From NCBI GenBank assembly GCA_051294375.1, contig CM119271.1, forward strand, positions 6,821,632-6,885,631: a stretch of 64,000 bases of DNA, given 5' to 3'. The translations under genes and the position numbers were made by a program. The DNA comes from Paraspadella gotoi (Eukaryota; Chaetognatha). This document shows positions 33,034 to 46,500 of the stretch, piece after piece. Every line of letters starts with the position of its first letter. Position 1 is the first letter of the stretch. The notes under the pieces are model-generated. The model was given only the letters and a program-made list of their open reading frames with translations. It was not told the origin of the DNA and did no database searches.

Positions 33034-34345
33034 TGTTCAAGAAAATACTCTTCTAAAACCGCAATGTAATTTAAGTCAAATCCAACAAATGGGATTGTAA
33101 TATGGTAACCGCGCATCGAAATCAAATCCTATTAACTATGAAATTGGTACAACTATATTAGATTAAGATTTGCTAAGTATCGATACCTCATATAATACCC
33201 TCTTTTTGTCCTTCGTTCCTCGTTTTTGGCTGAAAGAAAACTTTACTTACCAAAAAGGCAAACTGAAAAAGATTTAAACGACGCAATTCGGTCGCTTCGG
33301 GATTACGTTTCGAGAAACTTGATCTCGGTATCTTTGCCTTTCATAAACTCCTCGATTTGGTTTCAACTTCCGAATGATTTGGTTTTTGACTCTTTGCCTT
33401 TGCCTTTGTCTTTGCCCTACGGTACCAAAAATGTTCAGTCAGTATGGACCACAACGACTTAAAACAACTTGGTTTTGATTCAAACTTTTATTTAAGAGAT
33501 TTACACAAGTGAAAATCAACTGGGTTAAAACTAAATGGTAGAACGAAAAAAGGCTGGATGAAAAAAAGGCCATGCAATAGGAGAAAAAACTAGAATTAAT
33601 GAACTTCACTCCTTGTACTTAACGTTTACAACAGATCTAAAGATCGGGTGAAAATTCGATGAAGAAGTACCTGTATCGAAACAGGTGTGGATACAATGAT
33701 CGTTAATGTTCAAAGAACTTTTTCGCCCAGCTTTTCAATCATTAAATAAAATATCAAATTTATTTAAAGGTGAAAAAGTTCTTGGTCGTTTAAGAGCGTT
33801 TCAAATCGAGGTCAAATCACAACGTCGATGTGAAACATAATGAAACACAATCGATCCCTATAATCAAAATTGTGAACCATTCCAATGACAATCTTCATTT
33901 ATAATTATAGCGCGAAATCAAAACGTCGAATGAAAAGTTAAGGAATAAAATGAAAAAAAACAATTATACATCGGCCAAAAATTACAGTGATACAGCGGTT
34001 TTTAGCTCGACAATTGGGGATAAGACTAGTCACCAACTTCATATTATATTATACTAAAGCCTAGAAATTTTAGAGAAAAACAGACAATGAAGGTTTAACG
34101 GCTCAAAACCAAAAGTTCTGATATTAAAAACCGCCGGATCTTGCTGTATTCGGGGGGGGGGATTAGGGGGGCTGCAAAACACTAACCCTCGAGAGGTTGA
34201 CCTCTTGATTCAACGAGCGTTTTGAAAGAATCGGGAAGAGAAAGATGCCGGGAGGGAGAAGCAGATGGACGGTGGAGCGTCAAAATCAATTGAGATGCGG
34301 CCTTCCCTCGACTCTTGCCACTGCCATTGGGTTTAAAGCTTCCCG
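33034..34345. other. 1.3 kb non-coding interval between AIMP1 and the SR-protein gene
   Basis: AT-rich with no supported gene. An acceptor-like GCGGTTTTAG lies upstream of the AIMP1 ATG. The interval holds a strong hairpin at 33713-33783, a small hairpin ACCTGT...ACAGGT near 33,669 and a G-run at about 34,153. The right part is probably the SR-protein 3' UTR. Confidence 0.4.
33713..33783. other. 71-base hairpin
   Basis: Outer arms AAGAACTTTTTC and GAAAAAGTTCTT pair perfectly over 12 bases and extend by three more (GCC/GGT). An inner stem pairs TTAAATAAA with TTTATTTAA around an eight-base loop. A bulge of about 14 bases on one side separates the two stems. Confidence 0.6.
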
Positions 34346-35548
<1,203 letters not shown>

Positions 35549-37090
35549 CTACCGAGGATCTCGGGCCAAACTGAGAATTAGCTCGGCCTTGACTCCCGGC
35601 TGGGTGGAAGCTGGCCGCAAGTCAAAGAGGTGAGGCATGCTGGCGACAAACTCAAACGCGTTGGCGAATCCCAAGCGTTCCAGAGGAATGTCCCATCGCT
35701 CCTCTTTCCGAAATTCGAACGAGAGGCGGGTGAGGAAAATGCCACGAGGCCGCTTTTCGAGTACTCGTCTCACCACGGCGGTAACGTGGTTCTTAAGGCT
35801 GACAACGCCGACGTCGAGGGGACGATCCGCGGGGAAGCCGCGCAGCCGCACTGTCGAAGTTCCGCTCGGATGCTTGGTGAGGAGGACGTCGCCCTGAAGA
35901 ATCGAGGGAGGCTTTCAACGTTTATTTCCAAAACCCTATGAACATTGATCAGATACCGTCAAACACTCGAGAAATGCCGTCAGGGCGTCGTGAGGGGCCA
36001 GAAATGTCGGAAGCTGCCTTTTAAACTTTGCGGAATAAAGATCCGGCAGATCCCGGACGAGTACTCCTTTAGGCAACTCCCCCAAAATTCGCAGAAGATT
36101 GATACGGATGTCTTCGGGAACGGGAATTTCGGAGGTCGATCTCCGCGGGGTCGAGGTCACCATCCTCGGGTTAGACGTAGAAGAGCGAGGAAACTTGGAA
36201 TGACGCCGCGTGGATGAGGAAACGACTTCGGCGGAAGAGCGGTCAGTTCCGATGGGTAGCGACGAAAGAGAGCGACCACGGCGGCGGGGGATCGGATGAG
36301 GGGCCGAATCGATCTTCGACGGTGGAGCGCGGTAGTCATTAACGGAAGCGAAGGCGAGGCGGCTGCGCGAACGCTGGTGGCGGGGACGCCCTCGAAAAGC
36401 CAGTGCCTCGTCGATCCGTGAAGAAACGTCGGCAGAGGGAGGTGGCGGCGAGCTCGCATCGAATGAAGAAATGACGTCCGGACGACGAGAGGAGGGGGCG
36501 CGGTTTCTGTCAGGCGAACAATTGTCATTCTTGTAACGCTTGGCGGACGCTGGACAGCCTTCGGCAAAAAGGAAATGGAAATCATAATACATAACATTAA
36601 TAATGAGGAAGCTATGAACGAACCTTCGCTTTCATTCGAACATGATAACCGTTTGCTAGGCCTCCTGCTCTGCGTCGGCGACTTTTGTTTGGTAACCAAG
36701 CGCCAAATATGATGCGTTGTCGCCGTCGCTTTGGCTCGATAAATCGGTTTCCCATTTTCCCATGAGAGCTCGCAAACATTAGGTAGTGATTCAAGAAAGT
36801 GAACGATGTCCCTGTGCTCAAGTTTAAAAAAATTGTATTCAAAAGAAGGACGAACCATCTTTAAGTCAAATGAAAACCACTTACTTGTAGCCTAATATTC
36901 GGTAAGGGATTGGCGATCCAACTAAGTAGAGGTAATCGTATAGAATCTGCTTCGGAGTTAATCCTGCTTTGGAGGACAATAGTACCGAACGCAAATGTGC
37001 CACCGTATCTTCGAAAAATTCTCTTTGCTTCTTCGAAGAGTCAAAAGGATGCGATTCTTTCGCCAACGTTCCCGTCATCATGGCCGCCAT
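35549..37090 (-). CDS. Triple-LOTUS (OST-HTH) protein related to TDRD5/TDRD7, without Tudor domains
   Basis: Exons: about 36,892-37,090, 36,625-36,818, 36,090 region within 35,954-36,559, and 35,549-35,905, all joining in frame to give roughly 455 aa. LOTUS 1 (FFEDTVAHLRSVLLSSKAGL, YLVGSPIPYRILGYK, DIVHFLESLPNVCEL, then WRLVTKQK) closely follows the TDRD5/TDRD7 N-terminus. A Ser/Arg/Pro-rich linker follows. LOTUS 2 is INLLRILGELPKGVLVRDL...FLECLT and LOTUS 3 is HVTAVVRRVLEKRPRGIFL...FVASMPHLFDLRP. LOTUS domains bind Vasa-type helicases or G-rich RNA in germ granules. The frame stops after LOTUS 3 and no Tudor fold was found before the next gene, unlike vertebrate TDRD5/7. Confidence 0.8.
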
Positions 37091-37465
37091 ATTATTTTCG
37101 GCAAGGAAAAGAAATATGTGTAGTTTTTTCCTGTTTTACCTTTAAAAGGAAGAAAAAGATTAATCCATTATGTAATGGTGAAATATAACACTGAGCGAAT
37201 AATTATTTTTTTTTGCCTGGAAAGATTAGCGGGAGTAAAAGATTCCTAATCTACGTGGTTATTCGCCAAGATTATAACTATTTTAGGCTTAAAGAGAGTG
37301 CATTAGTTAGAAAAAATTCGATAGGTATAGCGGCAAAATGAGAGATGATACATAAGAGAAAGGCTAAAGAAGATATTGTTGTTGTACATAAAGGACAGGT
37401 ACATTTATTCTCATAATCGCCAAATATTAAGAGTCTGGCGCAATAAAGAAAACCAGACCCCCTTA
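37091..37465. other. Spacer between the IgSF gene and the LOTUS gene
   Basis: 375 bases, AT-rich, likely the IgSF 3' UTR. No gene is seen. Confidence 0.4.
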
Positions 37466-39025
37466 TCAGCTGTAAATCATGTTGAGCGGTGATTTTTTCA
37501 TGGTGAGGTGCCACATGTTGTCCCGTTTTCCGTTGATTTCCAAGGCCCGTCGCCGGCGCATCGCCTGAAATTTGGCTCTCAAACACATGAGCAACATGAC
37601 GAGGAAGGTGATGCCGACGAAAACGGAGCAGATGACGGCGAGGGTGACGAAGGTGGCCGTGCGAATGAGCGGCTGCTTCTCCGCCACCCGCTCCGGATTC
37701 ACATGGACGAGAGAGATATTCCTGGCGACGCCGCCGACGCGCAAACGCAAAACAGAGAGATTCGGATTCCAGCCGCGCAAAAACGACGACGAAGACGCTG
37801 ACGCCTTCTGGGAGGCGTTGAGACGCAACGTCACCCGCGCACCGCCGTCGATCGGTTCGATATCTTGAATGAATGTGTAATTGTGCGATCGAGAGGCGGC
37901 GTCGCGTGGCAGCGGCCTGTCAGCTATAAAGTTCCACTCGAGGTCCCTGGCCGCCGGGAGAGGGTAGGCTAGGACGTCACAAGAGACGGCCGACTTTCGC
38001 GAGCGAATCAAGACCGACTCTGGGCAAGAAACGAGCGGGCCGAAAGCCTTTCGAAGAGTCACGATCTTCATGACCGAATGGCTGCGACCGCGGGCCGTCA
38101 CCGTCACACGACGAGAGGCCCGATTAAGGGCGAAGAGACGAGTGTCAAGTCTAATGATCACGCGAAAGCCGTGGGGAATCTTGACGAGGGTCAGGCGGCG
38201 CTTTCGCTCGTCTTCTGGTAAATCAACTCCGGAAAAAGACCATGAAACATTGGACTCATCCAGAGGCGGGTTTGAAAGGGCTTTGCACTCCAGGTCCACG
38301 TATGGACGGTCCATGTACACGGCATGAGAGGCCGGGCAGTGGAGTTTGGGGCCGAAATGGACGTTTATACGAGGCCAACCACAGGAAGGTTGCTTCTCGC
38401 TCGAATTCCAGTAAAATCCATAGTTGACGTTACAATAAAGACTTTTTCCGTGTTCCTCCAAAGATGGCGTCAATTCAAAGGTGGAGACGAGTTTGTTTCC
38501 TTCCCAAGATTCACGTCCTTGATATTGATCGCGTCCCAACGACCAAAATATCTTGGGTCGAGGTCGGCCCCCCACTGCGACTTCGCAACGGACCTCGTGC
38601 ACGGCCGATTCGGCAAGGCGTCGTACGTCCGGCGGTGCGCAACGCGCGGGCCCCGCAACTAGCAACGTAACGTTGACGACATTGGCGCACTTGTAACCCC
38701 CGGCATCTGCGGGTGTCACGCCCTTAATGGTCATCACGTAGGCATGGTCGTGTTGAGTGAAATTGAACTTTCCCGGGTCGATGCTCGTATCGAAGGGCCG
38801 GCCGCCGAACGACAAAAGTTGATTACCATCATTTTTGATCCAGATGGCCGGACGGTCGGACGCGCACTCGAATCGGGCCGTTGACCCGGCTGGCAGGGCT
38901 CTAATGAGGTGTTCGGCGGCGGACGGGAGAGTGGCGAAAGGTTGAATAAAGAATAAAAAAATCCAGGGTGAAAAAAACCGCGCGCAGAAAGGATGGGATG
39001 GATTGAGGCGGAAAAGAAACGTCAT
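37466..39025 (-). CDS. Orphan immunoglobulin-superfamily type I membrane protein
   Basis: Intronless, 519 aa from the ATG at 39025; an in-frame extension upstream to 39076 lacks an ATG. A signal peptide ends around PFATLPSAA. The ectodomain has about four Ig-like units with conserved Cys pairs: ARFECASD...GGYKCANV; VRCEVAVG...SLYCNV; VDLECKALS; AVSCDVLAYP. Several N-glycosylation sequons are present (NFT, NVT, NSS, NYT). One membrane span follows (ATFVTLAVICSVFVGITFLV, continuing MLLMCL), then a basic cytoplasmic tail of about 45 residues. I recognise no orthologue. The domain plan suits a cell-surface receptor or adhesion molecule. Confidence 0.75.
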   Translation of the reverse strand: MTFLFRLNPSHPFCARFFSPWIFLFFIQPFATLPSAAEHLIRALPAGSTARFECASDRPAIWIKNDGNQLLSFGGRPFDTSIDPGKFNFTQHDHAYVMTIKGVTPADAGGYKCANVVNVTLLVAGPARCAPPDVRRLAESAVHEVRCEVAVGGRPRPKIFWSLGRDQYQGRESWEGNKLVSTFELTPSLEEHGKSLYCNVNYGFYWNSSEKQPSCGWPRINVHFGPKLHCPASHAVYMDRPYVDLECKALSNPPLDESNVSWSFSGVDLPEDERKRRLTLVKIPHGFRVIIRLDTRLFALNRASRRVTVTARGRSHSVMKIVTLRKAFGPLVSCPESVLIRSRKSAVSCDVLAYPLPAARDLEWNFIADRPLPRDAASRSHNYTFIQDIEPIDGGARVTLRLNASQKASASSSSFLRGWNPNLSVLRLRVGGVARNISLVHVNPERVAEKQPLIRTATFVTLAVICSVFVGITFLVMLLMCLRAKFQAMRRRRALEINGKRDNMWHLTMKKSPLNMIYS

Positions 39026-40634
39026 AGTTTTTTTTTGTTGACGTAACCAAGAAAAAAAGGCGAGAATTTTTACCAACTTGATTCACTTTTGTCATTAAAC
39101 GTTGGTGAAAGCATGAAAGGAAAAAGAAAAACAGGACAGAAGACAGAACAATAGTTTTGAAAGCGTAACGAAAGCTAGGTGCCCAAATGAAAATAGACAT
39201 TTTCTACGCAGCAAGTACCTGCTATTTTTATGACATTACTTTAATATTTTATGACACTAGTATATTCAACAATCTACACCATACAAAAATTTGTCCTTCA
39301 TAAAAATTTTAACGAAAATGTCCTTTTTCTTGCTTTATTTCAAGTGCGAAACATCGAATGCTTTTATTTCCAAATACGGTAAAAAGATATTTACGTAGAA
39401 GACCAACCTACCTTCATTTCGCTTGTCGACGAAATCGAGAAAGCAGAAAACAACCGGCCGTTTTGTTCGAACTTCGACTTCATAACTCGGAGAAAGTTTT
39501 TTTTTTAAACTGAAATAATTTGGGGAAAGTCACAATAACAGTTTTTACTGTTAGATAGAAACAAAGCAGATTAACAAAAATTTTACTACCGTAAACAAAA
39601 CCCAAAAAAGGCATGCCTCACCAACGACCCTAATAAAAACGAAGCTTTCTACCAAAAGGAAACGACAAAGACGCACAAAGGGAGTTGCACGAAGACTACA
39701 AATGGCTTACAAGGACGAAAGAATAACCGATACCAAAATTAGTTCTCATTCTAAGCGTAACTATGAGTCCCAAGAGTTTAACTATGGCAGTTAATTAAAA
39801 GATTTGTGACCACAGAAAATAAATAAAACAGATTTACCAGCCTCTTTTAGATGTAAATGATAAAATATTATATCATGTTTGAAATATCAAAAAATCAGGA
39901 CTCTACAACAATTTAATATGTTGAGGGTTTTTAATTTCATTATGAGCACATGAACGTTTTGACATCTACATTTCGAACAGTATTTTTTAAAATTACTTTT
40001 TTTATCAACGGCGGGAAGTGCATGCAATAAATCTCGAATAAAAAGAAGAAGGACAGAATTGGCTCTTTTTCCACTCCCACTTTAGTGAAGCGATTTAGCC
40101 AAGCATTATTGTCTAAAAGAGTAAAGGGAATAAAAGCCAGATCTGTCGTTAAATAGTCGAGTTTAAGAAACATAAATCATCATTACACAGAGGAAAAAAC
40201 AGAACTCGACCGAATGGTTTTTCTCCCCTTATGTGTTGCATTGTGTTACAAAAAGAATCAACCACACTCAATACAATTACATCATAGCAATACACTGGAA
40301 AATTATTACTGTCAGTTGCCCATGGGAAAAACAACGGAGTATCAAAGGTTCCCATCGAAGCTGCAGAAGCTAAGATCGGCGAGGGGAATTGTATCTGGTA
40401 ACTATCAAAACTGTCCAATGAAATTAACTTTTAACACAAAAAATAAAATTGAATAATCAGAAATTTTCTATAATTTCTATAATTGCCTGCTATTTGACGA
40501 TAGACATTACTATGTAAAATTTATAAGTCGAAAATATAATTTGAATAAATCTTCTATGTTGTATATTCTACAATGTAGAATCTGAAAAAGATACCGACTC
40601 CCATGGCTCGTTCTAGGATATAGCCACTGCAAAC
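39026..40634. other. 1.6 kb non-coding interval between RALGPS and the IgSF gene
   Basis: AT-rich with only short spurious frames. It should contain the RALGPS 3' UTR and the IgSF upstream region. A donor-like AATGAAG followed by GTAGGT on the minus strand near 39,412 could mark an untranslated 5' exon of the IgSF gene, but no matching acceptor is clear. Confidence 0.4.
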
Positions 40635-43231
40635 TCAATCCAAGTTAATAAGGTTTTCGGGTATCTCTTGTTTGTTGCTGTTGGCTGCTTTGGTAATAAG
40701 CTGGCACCATTCCAGAGCCTTGCCGTTCGTGCCAGCTCGGAACTTGTACTGAGTGCCATTGTCGTTGCTAAGCATGAAAGAGTCGGGCTCTGGCTCGGTT
40801 TCGTCGGACGTGAGGAAAGTCATCCATCCTAAAATGGACACGACTTTCGATGGATCGCTTTTGAAAGACGGGCGATCCATCCCACCCAAGGCTTTGTTCG
40901 GGTAATATACGAGATACGGCCCGCGGAGTTGAACCTAAAAAAAAAAAAAAAAAAAAATTATACATACATCAACTCGGCTGGTAACGACTATAGTTGCCAA
41001 ATAACTTACCCAATACTTGGTCCAATTCTTGACCGTGGGTTTTTTTCCGTGTTTCAAGAGGGGCTTTCTCTTCAAGCAACCCTCAAAAACGACGGGCTTT
41101 ATCCGGTAATCCTGCACATCAACCCGTTGGCCCAACTTAAGATCGTGGATCTTTGAGGCGAGAGCGAAGCGATCCTCCCTTGTTTCCCCGACCGAACCAA
41201 GGGGACCAGCGTCTGGCTTAAAAGAGGTCGATGTGGTGGTAAAGGCGCCACCACCGCCGCCGGCATCAGATCTGCTGGTAGAGTCAGCGAAGCGTCCATG
41301 GGAGAGGGAGCCGGCGTTGCCGCTGCCACTAAGCCCGCTCACGCCGGACTCTCTGCTGCCGCCGTAGCGCAAGCTTCCGTGGCGTGAGCCCAGCGTATCG
41401 CCGCTCGAAGAGTTGCCCCTTGATGAGGCGTTGAGTGACCCTGGCGAATCCATGACGCTGCCGTCAATCAAGTGTCGACTGGGATCGATGTTCGGCGGGA
41501 GACTCGAACATTTTCCATCATTTTCGTCCTCAGCCGACGAGATTTGGCCGACGTCCAGAACGTAGTTAAAATCCTTGCCCAGACTCCGAGTCTTCCGGTG
41601 GCCTGGAACGAAAACGTGATCAGGATCTCCCCCGCTTTTGGCGGCCGTCTCGATGGCCGCCGCGCAGCTTAATTGCGGAGTGAACAAAAGATGGGCGCAT
41701 CCCTTTTTAGGCTGCGGGGAAGAAAATTCGGCGATGCCCCTGAACGATTTAGCGGCGAGCTTCTCGTGGGGCGAATGGCTAGACGTGGGAGGCTCCAGTT
41801 TTTTCGAAAGGCGAAAATTGTCGTCCTCGATAAATTTCTGAAGTTCCTCGATGTATCGGAAAGAGTTGAAATATGACTGAACGTGAGGCATGAGCGGTCC
41901 CAGATCCATCTTGCACGAGTCCTGGTAATCGGCGATGACGCGGAGAATGTTGTTCATGGCGTTGCGACGCGGTGCGCTCTCCATGCCGCCCGAGTGCGGG
42001 TGAGCGACGTCGATGTAAACCAAATCCGTCAGATACATTCCCATGTGCGGGATGCAAGGCTGCAAGCGGATGCTCTCCATGTGCTCCCGAATTCTCTTGA
42101 AATTGTGGGCTTCGCTGAAAACATCTGTAATCTTCTCGAAGGTAGCTCGGTCCCGTTTGGAAGTGTGCATCCAGGTTTTGGTCAGGCGAAACACCGCCAC
42201 GGACTGGAGAGCGGAGACGATGGCCATCGTCGAGTGCAGATTGTTGAGGTCGAAGAGTTTTTTCGCCACTTTGATGAAATGAGACAAGACTTCTCCACGA
42301 ACCTTTAGGCTTTCTTTGGAGAGAATTTCCTTTTGTACCCAGAAGTTGATGTGATTAAAGCGACGCGTGAAATGAACAATGTTAGGGGCAAGCTTGGTTT
42401 TGTCCTTCCTCGTCCAAGCACCTATTGGGATATGTTAAGATAAAAATTGATTTAAAAAAAAAATTCTAAAAATATAAACAATCAGTTTATTGATCTCAAT
42501 GAGTCGCAGAGGATAGACTCACAGCTGGTAAGCTCCTCCGGTCCGATGGCCTTAAACACTGGAATGTCCATCAGCGTGATTTGGTGCGCCAACTCCTCGG
42601 CCGAAACTTTTAAAAGATCGAAAACAGCCGCGTCGAAGCTTTTGGTCCCCGAATCATCTGGAGGTAAGTACAGAAAATCGGAGTCATCCAGAGCGCCGAC
42701 CTCGCCGCACGGTGGGTCCACGGAGATGGCCGAGTCTCGTCGACTGTGAGAACCGCTACTCCCGATGTCCGCTGCCGCGTTGGTGGAGAGCATGCCGACG
42801 GATTTCGGCTCGGTCGAGGGATGAATGACAGGAAGAAACTGAGCATCTATCTTGGGCGGAAAATGGCCGGCCGACCGGGGCGTCGCGGGTCGCGGGACCG
42901 CGTGGGTCGGTGTCGAGGTGCGAATCTGTGGGAGTGGAGCGCCGGAAGAAACATCGTTGTGACAAGCGCTGCCGAAGGCTGACTGGAGTTCGCGGGATAT
43001 CGACGAATCCTCGGCGTCATTAAAGTGAGACGCGACCGGAAAGGGCGCTTGACTTTCAGCTGGAGTCTGTACAGATGTCGGGAACTGCGAATCGTGCACG
43101 GACAGTTGGGCCAACTCTTCGGAATCGTCCTCACCACCCCCAACTCCGAAGGAGGCGATCCCACGGATTGGCAGGACATGGCGACCACCGGAGTTTAGCG
43201 CCAAACTGCGGAAGACGTTGGAGCGACTCAT
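40635..43231 (-). CDS. RALGPS: Ral guanine-nucleotide exchange factor RALGPS
   Basis: Exon 1 (42523-43231) encodes a serine/proline-rich N-terminus of about 210 aa, then the start of the CDC25 RasGEF domain ([20 protein letters not shown]). Exon 2 (41010-42421) continues [82 protein letters not shown] and [13 protein letters not shown], all matching RALGPS. A Ser/Gly-rich linker and the start of the PH domain follow ([21 protein letters not shown]). Exon 3 (40635-40934) ends the PH domain ([12 protein letters not shown]... ALEWCQLI). RALGPS activates RalA/RalB at the membrane. Ral acts through the exocyst, which links it to EXOC1 in this window. The N-terminal extension is longer than in vertebrates. 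Confidence 0.9.
40935..40959 (-). other. Very long poly-T at a splice acceptor
   Basis: The acceptor of RALGPS exon 3 is preceded by an almost uninterrupted run of over 20 T (A on the plus strand) before AG. It serves as the polypyrimidine tract of the intron 40935-41009 and is a likely site of length variation. Confidence 0.7.
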
Positions 43232-43569
43232 GGTGGCCCTCCTGATCGGAACGGTCGAGGTCCGTTATGAGCCACCGTTGGCATGACGACGGCGACGTGA
43301 TATGATTAGATAGTGTCACAAACGAGAAGGGAAAAAAAAGGCACGGGAATTTTGTCATGGTGAATAAACTTGAAGCGTCATTTTGCTAGTCGGGAGGTTC
43401 AATGTGAAAGTTATGGCTAAGCATTGGATTGGGCTGCATGGTTTAAAGCTAAGGGGCTGAAAAAAAAAGTCAAAAAAATATAATAAAAGTGCGATAATTT
43501 AAAAACAATTAATTCAGTTCATGAATTCGAGTATAAAAAAAAGTGGAAAATGGACGGAACAGTAAAAAT
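43232..43569. other. Spacer between STK36 and RALGPS
   Basis: 338 bases without a gene, probably the STK36 3' UTR and the RALGPS leader. Confidence 0.4.
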
Positions 43570-46500
43570 TTAGTTTCCGGCAGTTGGTAAACATTGCATA
43601 CTCTCGCACAAACTATACACCTGTGTTTTTAGAAAAGTTACATCTACTTTCTTTAATTTGGAACCTTCAACTTTCGATCTCTGATTCGAAAGCCTCAACA
43701 ATAAGAGATTGACAGTTTTTTGTAACTTATTTTTATTTATTTTTTCTTTCAAGTGCAATTGCTTAGACATCGTCCGCAATGCGATCACGCTCTTCAGAGT
43801 CACACATAGCTGGTCTTCGTCCGGCGACAGACGCGACAACAAAGCTTCCACGGCGTTGACCGAAAGCAAATCCTCGTCAAAAATAGACGAAGTAGCCGCA
43901 AAAACACCAAGAGCGTCGGCGGCGTTTTTCCTTACACCGCAATCGCTATCCTTTAATAAGAGTTGGACCACAACGGGAATTAAAGGTCTCAGCTGACTGC
44001 AATACTCTTCCTTTTTCTCCGTAGCCAAATTTGCCGAGATGACGATAGCTGTGTTGCGAATGACGGCTTGCGGGCTTAAAAGAAAATTACGCAAAGAGGA
44101 AACGGTAGATTTTATTAGACTTAGAGTCTCTGATTGGTACAAAGAGGCAATCAATTGTCTTAAAACGTCAACCATAGGATTAGTCATGCTAAGACTATGT
44201 TTTACTAAGATAGCTGGACTCCCATCAAAAACTTCTTTCCACACAAATTCGCTGTGGTTTGTGGAAATTTCGGACAAAACCGTCAAAACGTCAAAGACTA
44301 GATCAGAAAATTCGTTTTTTGTGGTCTCTAACAATCTTTGGAAAATTAAATTAACCTTTGGTATGTTCTTTAGACTCCAAATGCAATGTTCTATAAATTT
44401 TGTATTAGTTCGGACCAGACTGGATATTAACGTGAAAACGTTTCGCAGCATATCACAATGATCGGCGGAAAGTTCTCCATCCAAAGAAACCTGATTGACA
44501 CTCGCGTGAAGAAAATATGGTACCACTTTGTAGCTGTAATAAGCAATAATTAATGCGCTTAAAACTTCATGGGATAATCGGGCAGAAAATGGAAGGCTCA
44601 GTAACTTCGCGAACAGCGATATTGTCGATAAAGAGCTTGCCTCTCTTTCCCTTAGACGGATTTGAAAAAGAAACTTGGGTGCGAGGACTCTTTGAAAAAA
44701 GGTTAGACAATCATCGGTTCCAATTATCAAGTCAACGGCAGAGAGTGTATCCCTTGAAAAAATTTCTAGTAAGATTTGCAGAACTATTATAATTCCTGGT
44801 GGCGAAAAGTCTGTCCACTCAAAAATAACGAATCCGCAAGCGGTTTTAGTTGATAAATTTTCTTGTTCTTGAAGAAACAAAGAAACGCGCTGACATATTG
44901 ATTGGGACAACGCAGTTTGACTTTTCAATTCGTACGCATTTCCCGACAGCAAAGAGTGATAAAGCAGAATAATCAAACCGTCACTGCTACCGTATTCAAA
45001 AGGAAATCTGACATTCTCAGATGAACCTTCGCCAGAATCTCCGGCCTCCATGATTTCAGTGCAAGCCTGAATCAAAGATTTTCCATCGATATGTAGATTG
45101 TTTTCGCGTAAAGAAATTGATAAAAGCGACGCCAAGAACGCAGCAGACTTACGAACGACGATGCCGGTTTCGGAATCCATAAGCAAAGCCGCGATGAGGT
45201 TTTTTCGTGAAATCGTAAAAAGACTGGGCTCAATGTCCGCATGGACGACCATTACGGCCAATATTTTGAGGGCAAGCTCGACTAATGGGTCTTCATTCTC
45301 AACTGGGAAGCAATTGATAAACTCCGATATGAGATCAAACAATAAGGCCGAAAAGTCTTCGAAGGAAATAATGATAAGCGTTAATTTTTCCGACACCTGC
45401 ATCAACGCGTAAAGAGCTTTCATGGCGTTTAAACGGTGAGATTGATTTCCACAAGCATTTATAAGATTATCGAGTTCGGGTTCGTGATCAGACGCGCATA
45501 AGTGTTTTGCAACGATTGAAGCCAACATTATTTTTGCATTTATGACGTTTTCACGATTTATAGATTCGTCGCAAATTTTTGTTGGAATGTCAACCAATGC
45601 AGCGATGCAGGCAACGGCCATGTAAACAGAATTAGAACATCGTTCTTTCGCTGCGTCTTCCGCTCCCACGGAGCCCTCAATTTCCAATGCCTCGGACACT
45701 GCTTCGACATCCACATAAGTCAAGTCCTTCACCAACGAAAGTATTAAAATATCAAAATATTCGGGGTCCATCAAAACGGTTCCGAACAGAGAAGCTCCAC
45801 GGAACTTGACAGGAAAATGACACATGGCGTCGCACATTAGAATAAAGCAGACTTGACTTTTATCTCGCAGTTGCAAATCTCCGTCGACTTCACAATGCAT
45901 AGTACATGGCAGTATGGAGCAGGTGGAACAAAGCACGTTGTGGTAAAATTCCAAAAAAGAATCGTCAGATGCGTTAGCGGTAAAGTTTTCCCCAATAGCA
46001 ACAATTACTTCTAAATTAAATGTGAGCAAATCCAAAAGGATTTGACGCGACCAGGGTTGATTTTTTACATCGGGGACGAGCTCGCCGTCGCTGAACAAGG
46101 TTTCGAGAAGATTCGTGGATCTAAGGACGAATTGTTTTTGGTCGTTTAGGAATCTAATCAGCCTCGACTTGTCTTCGGCGTGGCCCACAAAACCGACTAA
46201 TGACGATGCGACGCTGAGCAACGATCGCAACTTCGCCGCGCCAACCAGCTCACCAGCCAACATTTTCACCGTAGCATCGTCGAAAGACGAAGAAAAACGT
46301 TGCAAAAAGTCGTCCTCCAACAATTTGGCAACTCCTTCGACGGAGACGTTACTGCTTTGCAAATTATCGGCCAATAGAAGCCATTCGTCGTCGTTGTCGT
46401 CGTCGTTGTCGTCATCATCGACTTCGTTCTCACATCCACCTTCTAACGAGTCTTCCAAATCATTCTCGCTCTTATTCACTTCATCCTCAGCTACAATAAT

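Noticed and set aside
33226-33462. Plus-strand 78-aa frame starting MAERKLYLPKRQ
   Set aside because: It ends in low-complexity repeats of TTTGCC, has no recognisable homologue and lies in probable UTR or intergenic DNA.
39940-40418. Overlapping minus-strand frames in the RALGPS-IgSF interval
   Set aside because: They are F/L/K-rich, typical of translated AT-rich DNA, with no conserved motif and no splice link.
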